7,773 nucleotides of DNA from Rikenellaceae bacterium (GCA_900769145.1 CAAGFN010000043.1:1-7773); one strand, 5' to 3'. Numbered from the stretch's first letter, positions 1-7,529 are shown. The notes: generated from the letters alone by a model not told the origin. Made by a program: numbers and translations.

Positions 1-1450
1 CCACCTTCATTTCAGGACGTTCGAAACTGATGGCGCCTGCAGCGAATCTCTTCTTGCGGAGTTTTGCGGCCAAGTCGTGCAATTTCAATATAGCCTGCTT
101 CATCTCGCGAGGTATGATGCAGCCTTCCAATGCGCCTTCTCCTATGGCAGCCTCATTCCGTCCCTCAGCCTTTGCACGGCGCTCCGCAGCCTCCGGGGAA
201 GCCTCCAGGACAGGGTCCTTCACAGCAGCATTGATACCGTCCGTACCGCCCCTGAGCTCCATGTCAAGGGATTTTTCACCATTGTCAATGATTTGCTGCG
301 CAGTCTCGTAGGCAAAGCGGTAGTCCGACCTGATGACAGTCCTTCCGAACCATTGCCCGGCCACCTTGCCGAGAGGCGTAATTTCGAACACGGCAGAAAA
401 AGTCAGCTTGTCCTCATTTGGACGGAGGGAGCAGAGCTTGTTCGAAAGCTTCTCAGGCAGCATCGGTACCGTGCGGTCCACCAGATACACGGATGTGCCG
501 CGTGAACGGGCCTCGTTATCCACTACGGAACCAGGTGTCACATAATAAGATACGTCGGCGATATGCACGCCCACCTCGTAGTTCCCGTTGTCAAGTGTCC
601 TGAAAGAAAGGGCATCGTCGAAATCCTTCGCATCCTCAGGGTCAATGGTAAAGGTCAATGTCTCCCTGAAATCCTTCCTGCCCTTCAGGTCCTTGGCGGT
701 AATCTTGTCAGAAATGCCGTCGGCCGCATTCTCCACCTCAGGGGCAAACCTGTAAGGCAATGCGTACTCCGCAAGGATTGCGTGCATCTCGGTATCATTC
801 TCGCCGGGCTCCCCAAGCACATCCACGATATGTCCTGCAGGCTCCGATTCGCCTCTCTCCCAGCTGTCCATCACAGCGGCCACCTTCATTCCCGTGTGCA
901 CTCCCATCTCCCTGCTTTCCCCGTCCACGGTCTCGAACAGCCCGGCCACGGTGTATTCCTTGCCGCCAGCCTGCTTCAGGAAGCCTGCCTGGGGGTATGC
1001 TCCTTTGCGCTTCACGTAAATCTTGCCCTTCTGGTCAGCCACGTCAATGCGGATGTCGTATGGCATTGTTCTGCTCTGCATCAGCACCCAGGCCTGTCCG
1101 CCCACAATCTGGAGGACACCCACGAAAGGCCTCGGCGACCTTTCAATGATTTCCCTGACAATGCCCTCACGCCTCCTTGTCTCAGTTTTCTCCTTCGTCA
1201 CGGACACCCTGACCTTGTCCCCGTTCAGGGCTCCGCAGGCCTTGTCCATCCTTACGAAGACATCGTCCCCTTCCTCCACCTTCACGAAAATATTCTTGTC
1301 CCGCATCATCTGCACAATGCCGATGACCTCCGCAATCTCCTTGTTGCGGCTTTCTTTCCTGCTCTTTTTGAAAATAGTGCCGCTCTGTCTTCTTGAACTG
1401 GAATGTCCCTGTCCGCGGTCGCTTCCCTTGCGTCTTCTTCTGTCTGCCAT
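1..1450 (-). CDS. rnr: Ribonuclease R (3'-5' exoribonuclease), N-terminal 483 residues, truncated by window edge
   Basis: Hydrolytic, processive 3'-5' exoribonuclease of the RNase II/R (RNB) family, which degrades structured RNA in the cytoplasm. Translating the minus strand from the ATG at 1450-1448 gives an open frame to the left edge. The first ~38 residues are rich in Arg, Lys and Ser. An OB/cold-shock-like segment follows around residues 42-90 (GIVQMMRDKNIFVKVEEGDD, then ALNGDKVRV). The RNB catalytic signature is clear at residues 268-282 (TIDPEDAKDFDDALS), with Asp270, Asp276, Asp278 and Asp279 matching the four metal-binding Asp of E. coli RNase R. Further family landmarks are VGVHIADVSYYV, YLVDRTVPMLPEKLSN, LCSLRPNEDKLTFS and, at 472-476, GAISF. 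An extra segment of roughly 50 residues lies within about 390-450. The end of the RNB domain, the S1 domain and the stop codon are outside the window. The gene is divergent from gpmI. The family is certain; R rather than II follows from the N-terminal layout and overall match. Confidence 0.96.
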   Translation of the reverse strand, partial: MADRRRRKGSDRGQGHSSSRRQSGTIFKKSRKESRNKEIAEVIGIVQMMRDKNIFVKVEEGDDVFVRMDKACGALNGDKVRVSVTKEKTETRRREGIVREIIERSPRPFVGVLQIVGGQAWVLMQSRTMPYDIRIDVADQKGKIYVKRKGAYPQAGFLKQAGGKEYTVAGLFETVDGESREMGVHTGMKVAAVMDSWERGESEPAGHIVDVLGEPGENDTEMHAILAEYALPYRFAPEVENAADGISDKITAKDLKGRKDFRETLTFTIDPEDAKDFDDALSFRTLDNGNYEVGVHIADVSYYVTPGSVVDNEARSRGTSVYLVDRTVPMLPEKLSNKLCSLRPNEDKLTFSAVFEITPLGKVAGQWFGRTVIRSDYRFAYETAQQIIDNGEKSLDMELRGGTDGINAAVKDPVLEASPEAAERRAKAEGRNEAAIGEGALEGCIIPREMKQAILKLHDLAAKLRKKRFAAGAISFERPEMKV

Positions 1451-1491
1451 ATATTTACCTGTAAAATGTCCGCTATGCGCCGAAAAAATAG

Positions 1492-1499
1492 TATCTTTG
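1492..1499 (+). promoter_or_regulatory. Bacteroidetes-type -7 promoter element for gpmI
   Basis: TATCTTTG fits the Bacteroidetes primary-sigma -7 consensus TAnnTTTG exactly and is preceded by an A-rich run (AAAAAATAG), a common context for these promoters. No clear -33 TTTG/TTG is visible at the expected ~19-21 bp upstream. The element would start transcription around 1505-1508 and give a 5' leader of about 55-60 nt before the gpmI ATG. It is the only good promoter seen in front of the rightward gene run, so it may also serve the downstream mannose genes. Confidence 0.7.
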
Positions 1500-1534
1500 C
1501 AATGCAAATGCAATTTCTGATTGCAATGCAAATG
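1496..1534. repeat. 14-bp direct repeat of near-palindromic units in the divergent promoter region
   Basis: TTGCAATGCAAATG occurs exactly at 1497-1510 and again at 1521-1534, a 24-bp period with a 10-bp spacer. Each copy contains the inverted repeat TTGCA-A-TGCAA. In the first copy the arms extend to 6 bp (TTTGCA at 1496-1501, TGCAAA at 1503-1508). Copy 1 overlaps the TTTG of the gpmI -7 element. Copy 2 overlaps a minus-strand TAnnTTTG. TGCAAT at 1509-1514 and ATTGCA at 1520-1525 could also form a 6-bp stem with a 5-nt loop in the gpmI leader. This arrangement would suit a dimeric regulator binding two sites, but no regulator is identified and the function is inferred. Confidence 0.7.
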
Positions 1535-1536
1535 TA
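1529..1536 (-). promoter_or_regulatory. Candidate -7 promoter element for rnr
   Basis: Read on the minus strand this is TACATTTG, an exact TAnnTTTG match, 78 bp upstream of the rnr ATG. A TTTTG lies only about 12 bp further upstream (around 1549-1553 on the minus strand), too close for the usual -33 spacing. The element is partly made of the second 14-bp repeat, so the match may be incidental. It is the best rnr promoter candidate in the divergent region. Confidence 0.4.
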
Positions 1537-1563
1537 AGAATAAAATAACAAAAGCATTTTAAT

Positions 1564-3090
1564 ATGGACAGAAAAGTTCTTCTAATGATTCTCGACGGCT
1601 GGGGAGAGGGCAAGCACGACCACTCCAATGCCATCTACACCCAGGGCGCACCATTCATTGACACACTCCGCGCCAAATATCCTATGAGCCATCTCCAGGC
1701 TTGCGGCGAATATGTCGGACTGCCTGACGGACAGATGGGAAACTCTGAGGTCGGCCACATGAACCTCGGCGCCGGACGGGTTGTATATCAGGATCTTATG
1801 AAAATCAACAAGGCTTGCCGCGAGCACAAGCTCCTGGACAGGGCCGAGGTGAAGGGCGTATATGATTATGTAAAGCAGAGCGGAAAGAAACTCCATCTTC
1901 TCGGTCTCTGCTCCCGTGGAGGAGTCCACAGCTCCCTCGAGCATTATTTCGAGTTCCTCAATGTTGCCAAAGAATACGGCCTTGAGGATGTATATGTGCA
2001 TTGCTTCATGGACGGTCGTGACACTGACCCTCGCAGCGGCGCAGGCTTCGTTGCCGAACTTGAGGAGCACATGGCCGCAAGCACCGGAAAAGTGGCATCC
2101 GTCTGCGGACGTTTCTATGCAATGGACAGGGACAAGAGATGGGACCGCGTACAGCAGGCCTACAACCTTCTCGTAAAGGGTGAGGGTGCCGCGTTCACTT
2201 CTGCAGCCGAGGGCATCAAGGCCTCCTACGACGCCGACGTGACCGACGAGTTCATCAAGCCAATCGTCATTACAGGTGCTGATGGCCAGCCGCTTGCGAA
2301 GATTGAGGAAGGCGATGCTGTCATCTTCATGAACTTCCGCAACGACCGCGCCCGTGAAATCACCGCAGTCCTTACCCAGAACGATATGCCGGACTTCGGA
2401 ATGAAGGTAATTCCGAACCTCTACTACTGCTGCATGACCCCGTACGACGCATCCTTCACCGGGCTCCACATCCTCTTCGACAAGGAACTCGTGCAGGATA
2501 CCCTCGGAGAGGTGGTTTCCAAGGCTGGAAAGCGCCAGCTCCGCATTGCCGAGACTGAGAAATATGCGCACGTGACATTCTTCTTCAATGGCGGCCGCGA
2601 GACTCCGTTCGAGAACGAGGACAGGATTCTGGTTAACTCGCCAAAAGTTGCAACATACGACCTCCAGCCGGAGATGAGCGCACCTGAGGTTACCGAGAAA
2701 CTCGTCGAGGCCATCAATACAGAGAAGGAGGATCTCATCATCCTGAACTTCGCCAACGGCGACATGGTAGGCCACACCGGAGTCTATGATGCCATCTGCA
2801 AGGCTGTCAAATGCATTGACGGTTGCGTCGAGAAGGTAGTGAACGCTGCCATTGAGCACGGATACGCTGTCCTCCTCACCGCTGACCACGGCAATGCAGA
2901 CTATGCCGTAAATCCTGACGGAAGTCCTAACACCGCACACTCCCTCAACCTCGTCCAGTTCATTGTAATCAATGCCGGCGATGACGTGAAGGAGGTCAAG
3001 GACGGTGCCCTCTGCAATGTGGCCCCTACCATCCTCAAACTTATGGGCATTCCTCAGCCTGAGGCAATGGAGGCCGAACCTCTGATCTGA
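1564..3090 (+). CDS. gpmI: 2,3-bisphosphoglycerate-independent phosphoglycerate mutase
   Basis: Interconverts 3-phosphoglycerate and 2-phosphoglycerate in cytoplasmic glycolysis/gluconeogenesis, using two Mn ions and a phosphoserine intermediate. The 508-residue protein is full length for the family. Visible active-site elements in order: Asp11 in MILDGWG; the nucleophile Ser61 in GQMGNSEVGH; His122 in SRGGVHSS; DGRDTDP at 150-156; Asp400 and His404 in FANGDMVGHTG; Asp441 and His442 in TADHGNAD; and His459 in NTAHS. These give the full set of metal ligands known from the Geobacillus enzyme. The substrate-binding stretch ETEKYAHVTFFFNGG is also present. There is no clear Shine-Dalgarno (A/T-rich leader), as is usual in Bacteroidetes, and the N-terminus MDRKVLLMILDGWG places the start correctly. 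It heads the rightward gene run; its link to the mannose genes may be simple proximity. Confidence 0.98.
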   Translation: MDRKVLLMILDGWGEGKHDHSNAIYTQGAPFIDTLRAKYPMSHLQACGEYVGLPDGQMGNSEVGHMNLGAGRVVYQDLMKINKACREHKLLDRAEVKGVYDYVKQSGKKLHLLGLCSRGGVHSSLEHYFEFLNVAKEYGLEDVYVHCFMDGRDTDPRSGAGFVAELEEHMAASTGKVASVCGRFYAMDRDKRWDRVQQAYNLLVKGEGAAFTSAAEGIKASYDADVTDEFIKPIVITGADGQPLAKIEEGDAVIFMNFRNDRAREITAVLTQNDMPDFGMKVIPNLYYCCMTPYDASFTGLHILFDKELVQDTLGEVVSKAGKRQLRIAETEKYAHVTFFFNGGRETPFENEDRILVNSPKVATYDLQPEMSAPEVTEKLVEAINTEKEDLIILNFANGDMVGHTGVYDAICKAVKCIDGCVEKVVNAAIEHGYAVLLTADHGNADYAVNPDGSPNTAHSLNLVQFIVINAGDDVKEVKDGALCNVAPTILKLMGIPQPEAMEAEPLI

Positions 3091-3130
3091 TTCAATATCA
3101 ACAATTAGCGAGCAATCGTATTTCAGGACA

Positions 3131-4132
3131 ATGAAAAACCTCGAAATAAAAGGCAGGAATCTTCCGGACATGCCTTGGCAGGACAGGCCAGAAGGCTGCT
3201 CCGATGTACTTTGGAGATATTCAGCCAACCCTGTCATCAGGCGTGACCTCCTTCCTGATTCGAACAGCATATTCAACTCCGCCGTGGTCCCTTTCAATGG
3301 GGGCTACGCCGGAGTTTTCCGTTGTGATGACAAGAACCGCAGGATGACACTGCACGCCGGCTTCTCAAGGGACGGATTCAATTGGGACATCAATCCAGAG
3401 ACCATCCGCTTCGAGGGTGCTGACTCTGAGGTGGGCGAGTGGGTATATGGATACGACCCGAGAGTGGCCGAGATTGACGGCCGGTTCTATGTAACCTGGT
3501 GCAACGGCTACCACGGCCCGACCATCGGCCTTGCCTGGACGGATGATTTCAAGACATTCCACCAGTTGGAGAACGCCTTCCTGCCTTATAACAGGAACGG
3601 AGTCCTCTTCCCGAGGAAGATTGGCGGCAAGTTCGCCCTGCTTTCCCGCCCGAGCGATACCGGCCACACGGCATTCGGGGACATATTTTATTCCGAATCT
3701 CCGGATTTGGAATACTGGGGGCACCACCGCCACGTCATGGCTCCGGCTCCCTTCGAGCAGAGCGCATGGCAATGCATGAAGATAGGTGCAGGCCCGGTCC
3801 CTATTGAGACATCCGAGGGCTGGCTTCTCTTCTACCACGGAGTCCTTCATTCCTGCAACGGCTATGTCTATGCCTTCGGCTCGGCACTCCTTGATTTGGA
3901 CGAACCATGGAAACCGATTGCCAGAAGCGGCCAGTATCTCATTTCCCCAAGGGAAATTTATGAGCTGACAGGAGACGTCCCGAACGTGACCTTCCCTTGC
4001 GCCTCCCTCCACGACCCGGAGACCGGCAGGGTAGCCATCTATTACGGATGTGCGGACACCGTCACTGGGCTGGCGTTCGGCTACATACCGGAAATCATTG
4101 ACTTCACGAAGAGGACAAATATTCTGAAATAG
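3131..4132 (+). CDS. GH130 (subfamily 2-like) mannoside phosphorylase, probable beta-1,4-mannosyl-N-acetylglucosamine phosphorylase
   Basis: Inverting phosphorylase that cleaves a terminal beta-1,4-linked mannose with inorganic phosphate, releasing alpha-mannose-1-phosphate; in the closest characterised relatives (UhgbMP, BT1033) the acceptor is GlcNAc of the N-glycan core. The 333-residue protein has no signal peptide, so it is cytoplasmic. A five-bladed propeller fold is expected. Using a +5 offset from UhgbMP as I recall it, all key residues are present: Asp109 (general acid, in WVYGYDPRV), Arg155 (NRNGVLFPRK), Arg173 (LLSRPSD), Lys217, His236 (FYHGVLHS) and Asp309 (CADTVTGLAFGY). The motif WRYSANPVI near residue 28 is typical of the subfamily. 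The gene starts 40 bp after gpmI and precedes a GH92 alpha-mannosidase, which supports N-glycan or mannan salvage. The alternative start at Met14 would shorten the N-terminus. The stop is TAG. Family assignment is firm; the substrate is inferred from similarity and context. Confidence 0.93.
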   Translation: MKNLEIKGRNLPDMPWQDRPEGCSDVLWRYSANPVIRRDLLPDSNSIFNSAVVPFNGGYAGVFRCDDKNRRMTLHAGFSRDGFNWDINPETIRFEGADSEVGEWVYGYDPRVAEIDGRFYVTWCNGYHGPTIGLAWTDDFKTFHQLENAFLPYNRNGVLFPRKIGGKFALLSRPSDTGHTAFGDIFYSESPDLEYWGHHRHVMAPAPFEQSAWQCMKIGAGPVPIETSEGWLLFYHGVLHSCNGYVYAFGSALLDLDEPWKPIARSGQYLISPREIYELTGDVPNVTFPCASLHDPETGRVAIYYGCADTVTGLAFGYIPEIIDFTKRTNILK

Positions 4133-4133
4133 C

Positions 4134-4180
4134 CTGTCATTTCGAGCGAAGTGCTTTGCACGAAGTCGAGAAATCTATTG
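4134..4180. repeat. Short dispersed-type intergenic repeat (REP-like) between GH130 and GH92 genes
   Basis: The segment begins with GTCATTTCGAGCGAAG and ends with CGAAGTCGAGAAATC, with a small GTGC-TTT-GCAC hairpin core at 4151-4161. The outer arms are imperfectly complementary (ATTTCGA against TCGAGAAAT, with one bulged base). From memory, variants of a sequence running from CATTTCGA to GAGAAATCT recur in intergenic regions of many Bacteroidetes genomes; only one copy is present here, so the repeat status rests on that recognition. It starts just after the GH130 stop. It has no U-run, so it does not look like a classical intrinsic terminator. The rest of the gap to 4217 is A/T-rich without a clear promoter. 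Confidence 0.5.
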
Positions 4181-4217
4181 ATTTGCAATACATTAAAAGC
4201 CAAACACTGAAACTGAT

Positions 4218-6365
4218 ATGAAATATAGATTTGCGGCCATCGCAGCCCTGATTGTAGCGGCATCCTCCTGTGCAGGGGTGACCGACTACGCCGGCTACGT
4301 TGACACCAAAATCGGAAGCGGCGGCCACGGACACGTTTTCGTGGGCGCGAGCGTCCCTTTCGGACTTGTACAGCTCGGTCCTACCAGCATCCCGCAGCAA
4401 TGGGACTGGTGCTCCGGCTACCATGACAGCGATTCGACAGTAATCGGATTCTCGCATACCCATCTTGAGGGAACCGGCATCGGAGACCTCTTCGACATTA
4501 CCGTAATGCCTGTCACAGGCAGCGTGGAGTATTCCAGGGAGGGACTCTGGTCGTATGCTGACAGGACCAGGGAAGTGGCGGAACCTGATTACTACAGCGT
4601 TCCTCTCCTCCGTTACGACATCCTGGCCGAGATGACAGCCACCTCTAGGGTAGGCTTCCACAGATACACCTTCCCGGCCTCCGACTCCACGGCGATTGTG
4701 TTCGACCTTGAGAACGGAGGATGCTGGGACAAGGCCACGGATACCGGCATTGAGGCCGAGGGCAATGATGCGGTGAAGGGCTGGAGATATTCCAGAGGCT
4801 GGGCAAGGGACCAGAAAGTCTTCTTCTATGCCAAGTTCAGCAAGCCGTTTGAAAGCATTGACACTGTCGGACGTTACGCCAGGGTCAACTTTGATCTTGC
4901 CGAAGGTGAAAAGATAATGCTGAAAGTGGCCATTTCGCCTGTTGACATTGACGGAGCGAAGGCCAATATGGCAGCCGAGCTTCCGGGCTGGGATTTCGGG
5001 AAGACCAGGGAAGCCGCCAGGACAGCCTGGAACAGGGAACTGTCCAAGATTTCCGTCAATACCGATGACGATGAGGCCAGGACGATATTCTACACGGCCC
5101 TCTACCATACAATGATTCAGCCTTCCGAATTCTGCGACGTCAATGGGGACTATCGCGGAGCGGACGGGGAGATTCACCGTGGCAATGACTTCAAGACCTA
5201 TACAACATTCTCATTGTGGGATACTTACAGGGCTGCGATGCCATTGATGACAGTGATTCATCCGGAAAAGATGAGGGACATTGCCAATACGATGATACGC
5301 ATCCACGAGGAGCAGGGCAAACTCCCTGTATGGCATCTCTGGGGCAATGAGACCGACTGTATGGTGGGCAATCCCGGGGTGATAGCGATGGCCGACATCC
5401 TTGTCAAGGGCTATGAGGGCTTCGACAAGGAACAGGCCTACAATGCCCTCAAGGAGTCCGAGATGCGTGCTGACAGGGGTCAGGACCTCCGTATGGAATG
5501 CGGTTTCATCCCTGCGGACAGGGATTTCAATGAGTCGGTTGCCTACGATATGGAGTATGCCATCGCCGACGGGGCAATGGCCGCTGCCGCCCGCTTTATG
5601 GGCCAGGATGAGGACTATGCCTATTTCAATGAAAGAAGCCATTCCTACCGCAATTATTTCGATCCGGAGACATTGTTCATAAGGGGCCGCAACTCGGACG
5701 GCACATTCGTGGAGCCGTTCAATCCGTACAGTTCCAACCACAGGGCCGATGTCTATTGTGAGGGCAATGCCTGGCAATATACATGGCTTGTTCCGCAGGA
5801 TTTCGATGGCCTTGTAACTCTCTATGGCTCAAAGGAAAAGCTCGCCGAAAGGCTTGACAGCCTCTTCGCCGCAAAGAACGAGGTGGAGGGAGCAGAAGCC
5901 TCTCCTGACATTTCCGGACTCATCGGACAGTATGCCCACGGCAATGAGCCGAGTCACCATATAATTTATTTCTATACGATGGCAGGCCAGCCTTGGAAGA
6001 CTGCTGACAAGGTGGACGAGGTTCTCAAGACCCTCTATTTCCATGCTCCTAACGGCCTTTCTGGCAATGAGGATGTGGGCCAGATGTCCGCATGGTATGT
6101 ACTCTCAAGCCTTGGAATGTATCAGGTCGAGCCGGCAGGGGCAAGGTTCTGGTTCGGCAAGCCTGCATTCTCCCAGGCCGAAGTCAGGGTACCCGGAGGC
6201 ATCCTGCGTGTCAGGGCCGAGGGCCTCAGCGACGAGGCAAGGTACATCCAGTCCGTGACATTGAACGGCAAGAATCATCCATATCCTTACATCAGTTTCG
6301 ACGATATTGCCAAAGGTGGCGAACTCGTGTTCAAAATGGGTACGGAGAAGACCTTGTGGTATTGA
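4218..6365 (+). CDS. GH92 family alpha-mannosidase, predicted lipoprotein
   Basis: Ca2+-dependent inverting exo-alpha-mannosidase of the GH92 family, which removes alpha-1,2/1,3/1,4/1,6-linked mannose from N-glycans or mannans. The 715-residue protein begins with a lipoprotein signal peptide: Lys2/Arg4, a hydrophobic stretch AAIAALIVAAS, then a lipobox-like ASSC with the lipidated Cys18. No acidic surface-export signal follows the Cys (AGVTD), so a periplasm-facing anchor is more likely than the cell surface. Family motifs: YVDTKIGSGGHGH at 27-39 with VPFGLVQLGP after it; GFSHTHLEGTGIGDL at 77-91; GNEPSHH at 575-581 with Glu577 as the expected general acid; and GNEDVGQMSAWY at 616-627 with Asp619 in the position of the general base. 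The first Asp of the GDED form seen in BT3990 is Asn617 here, a variant I recall in other GH92 members. Length is normal. Linkage specificity cannot be read from the sequence. Its released mannose fits the downstream ROK and ManA genes. Confidence 0.96.
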   Translation: MKYRFAAIAALIVAASSCAGVTDYAGYVDTKIGSGGHGHVFVGASVPFGLVQLGPTSIPQQWDWCSGYHDSDSTVIGFSHTHLEGTGIGDLFDITVMPVTGSVEYSREGLWSYADRTREVAEPDYYSVPLLRYDILAEMTATSRVGFHRYTFPASDSTAIVFDLENGGCWDKATDTGIEAEGNDAVKGWRYSRGWARDQKVFFYAKFSKPFESIDTVGRYARVNFDLAEGEKIMLKVAISPVDIDGAKANMAAELPGWDFGKTREAARTAWNRELSKISVNTDDDEARTIFYTALYHTMIQPSEFCDVNGDYRGADGEIHRGNDFKTYTTFSLWDTYRAAMPLMTVIHPEKMRDIANTMIRIHEEQGKLPVWHLWGNETDCMVGNPGVIAMADILVKGYEGFDKEQAYNALKESEMRADRGQDLRMECGFIPADRDFNESVAYDMEYAIADGAMAAAARFMGQDEDYAYFNERSHSYRNYFDPETLFIRGRNSDGTFVEPFNPYSSNHRADVYCEGNAWQYTWLVPQDFDGLVTLYGSKEKLAERLDSLFAAKNEVEGAEASPDISGLIGQYAHGNEPSHHIIYFYTMAGQPWKTADKVDEVLKTLYFHAPNGLSGNEDVGQMSAWYVLSSLGMYQVEPAGARFWFGKPAFSQAEVRVPGGILRVRAEGLSDEARYIQSVTLNGKNHPYPYISFDDIAKGGELVFKMGTEKTLWY

Positions 6366-6414
6366 TTTTGCGGCCTTTTTACATATTTGACAAAAACACT
6401 AAACATTGATAATT

Positions 6415-7527
6415 ATGACAGATTTCAGAAACGACTCAAGAATCGTCCTGACCCTTGACGCAGGCGGAACCAATATGGTATTCAGCGCAATGAGAGGAGG
6501 GGAGTACATAGTGGAACCTATCACTCTCCCATCCAATTCCAACAACCTTGACCTCTGTCTCGAGACCATGGTCCTTGGATTCAGCACTGTGCTCAACTCG
6601 CTGGAAGATAAGCCTGTAGCCATAAGTTTCGCATTCCCGGGCCCGGCCGATTATCCTAACGGAATCATTGGCGGATACCTTCCGAATTTCCCGTCCTTCC
6701 GTGACGGCGTGGCTCTCGGACCATTCCTTGAGGACAAGTTCGGGATACCTGTTTATATCAATAATGACGGTGACCTCTACGCATTCGGAGAGGCTCTCGG
6801 AGGCGCTCTCCCGGATGTCAACCGCAGACTTGCGGAGGCCGGCAGCAAGAAGCGTTACCGCAACCTCATAGGCTACACCTTCGGAACAGGTTTCGGCTAC
6901 GGAGCCGTCATTGACGGGGTTCTCAACCGTGGAGACAATTCCTGCGTGGAGACATTCTGCCTCCAGAATCCGAAACTTCCTGGCTACATCATCGAGGACA
7001 GTGTTGCAGTAAGGGCAGTCACCAGGGTTTACGGCGAGGCCAGCGGCCATCCTGACCACGGCCTTACCCCGAAGGACATCAGCGATATCTGCCACGGCAA
7101 GCGTGAGGGTGACAGGGGAGCCGCCATCAAGGCTTTCAATGACCTCGGAGAGGCGGCCGGAGACGCAATGGCCACCGCAGCCACCCTCCTCGACGGTATC
7201 ATCTGCATCGGCGGAGGCATAATGAACAATTACGAATACATCATGCCGGGTATCCTCAATTCAATGAGGGGTACCATCAGGACATTGTCCGGTGATGTAA
7301 TCGGCCGCGTACAGTCCAAGGTTTACAACCTCGACGACCCGGAGGAGTTCGCACAGTTCGCCAGCGGTGACGCACGTGAGATAAAGGTCTATGGTTCAGA
7401 CAGGACCGTGACATACGACCCGCAGAAGCGCATTGGCGTGATGAGGTCCAGGATTGGAGCCAGCAAGGCGATTTCCATTGGCGCCTATACTTTCGCTCTT
7501 AGCCAGCTTGACAAGAAAAACGATTGA
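6415..7527 (+). CDS. ROK family protein, candidate mannose/hexose kinase
   Basis: A 370-residue cytoplasmic protein of the ROK (repressor, ORF, kinase) sugar kinase family, without a DNA-binding N-terminal domain. The ATP-phosphate loop is LTLDAGGTN at 12-20, a second landmark is FAFPGPADY, the catalytic-base region is NNDGDLYAFGE at 116-126 (Asp118 expected base), and FGTGFGYGAVIDG spans 156-168. A late GIICIGGG-like segment (DGIICIGGG) marks the adenosine site. The usual GE.GH sugar/zinc region and the CxCGxxGCxE zinc motif are absent; this place holds NSCVETFC at 175-182. The protein is longer than typical ROK kinases (~300), with extra sequence near the C-terminus. The ATG at 6415 is preferred over the upstream in-frame TTG at 6406. 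Located between a mannosidase and manA, with manA starting 2 bp after its stop, it is a good candidate for producing mannose-6-phosphate, but its substrate and even its kinase activity are inferred. Confidence 0.85.
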   Translation: MTDFRNDSRIVLTLDAGGTNMVFSAMRGGEYIVEPITLPSNSNNLDLCLETMVLGFSTVLNSLEDKPVAISFAFPGPADYPNGIIGGYLPNFPSFRDGVALGPFLEDKFGIPVYINNDGDLYAFGEALGGALPDVNRRLAEAGSKKRYRNLIGYTFGTGFGYGAVIDGVLNRGDNSCVETFCLQNPKLPGYIIEDSVAVRAVTRVYGEASGHPDHGLTPKDISDICHGKREGDRGAAIKAFNDLGEAAGDAMATAATLLDGIICIGGGIMNNYEYIMPGILNSMRGTIRTLSGDVIGRVQSKVYNLDDPEEFAQFASGDAREIKVYGSDRTVTYDPQKRIGVMRSRIGASKAISIGAYTFALSQLDKKND

Positions 7528-7529
7528 TT

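Noticed and set aside
563..1396. A 277-codon open frame on the plus strand opposite rnr
   Set aside because: The minus strand encodes a continuous RNase R with its catalytic motif in this stretch; the plus-strand product is His/Leu/Pro-rich and unlike any family I know.
3091..3130. Independent promoter or terminator between gpmI and the GH130 gene
   Set aside because: The 40-bp gap contains no TAnnTTTG match and no stem-loop with a T-run; co-transcription with gpmI is the simpler reading.
1582..3297. A 571-codon open frame on the minus strand opposite gpmI
   Set aside because: It lies antisense to a fully motif-supported gpmI and the GH130 start, shows no recognisable domain, and arises from the codon bias of the sense gene.
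6406..6414. TTG start for the ROK gene three codons upstream
   Set aside because: An ATG at 6415 gives the expected N-terminus just ahead of the ATP loop; nothing supports the rarer TTG start.
6366..6414. Promoter (CATATTTG at 6382-6389) or terminator (GCGGCC followed by TTTTT at 6371-6380) between GH92 and ROK genes
   Set aside because: The -7 candidate mismatches TAnnTTTG at its first base and the nearby TTTTG is too close for a -33 box. The GC-rich run has no stem partner before the T-run.
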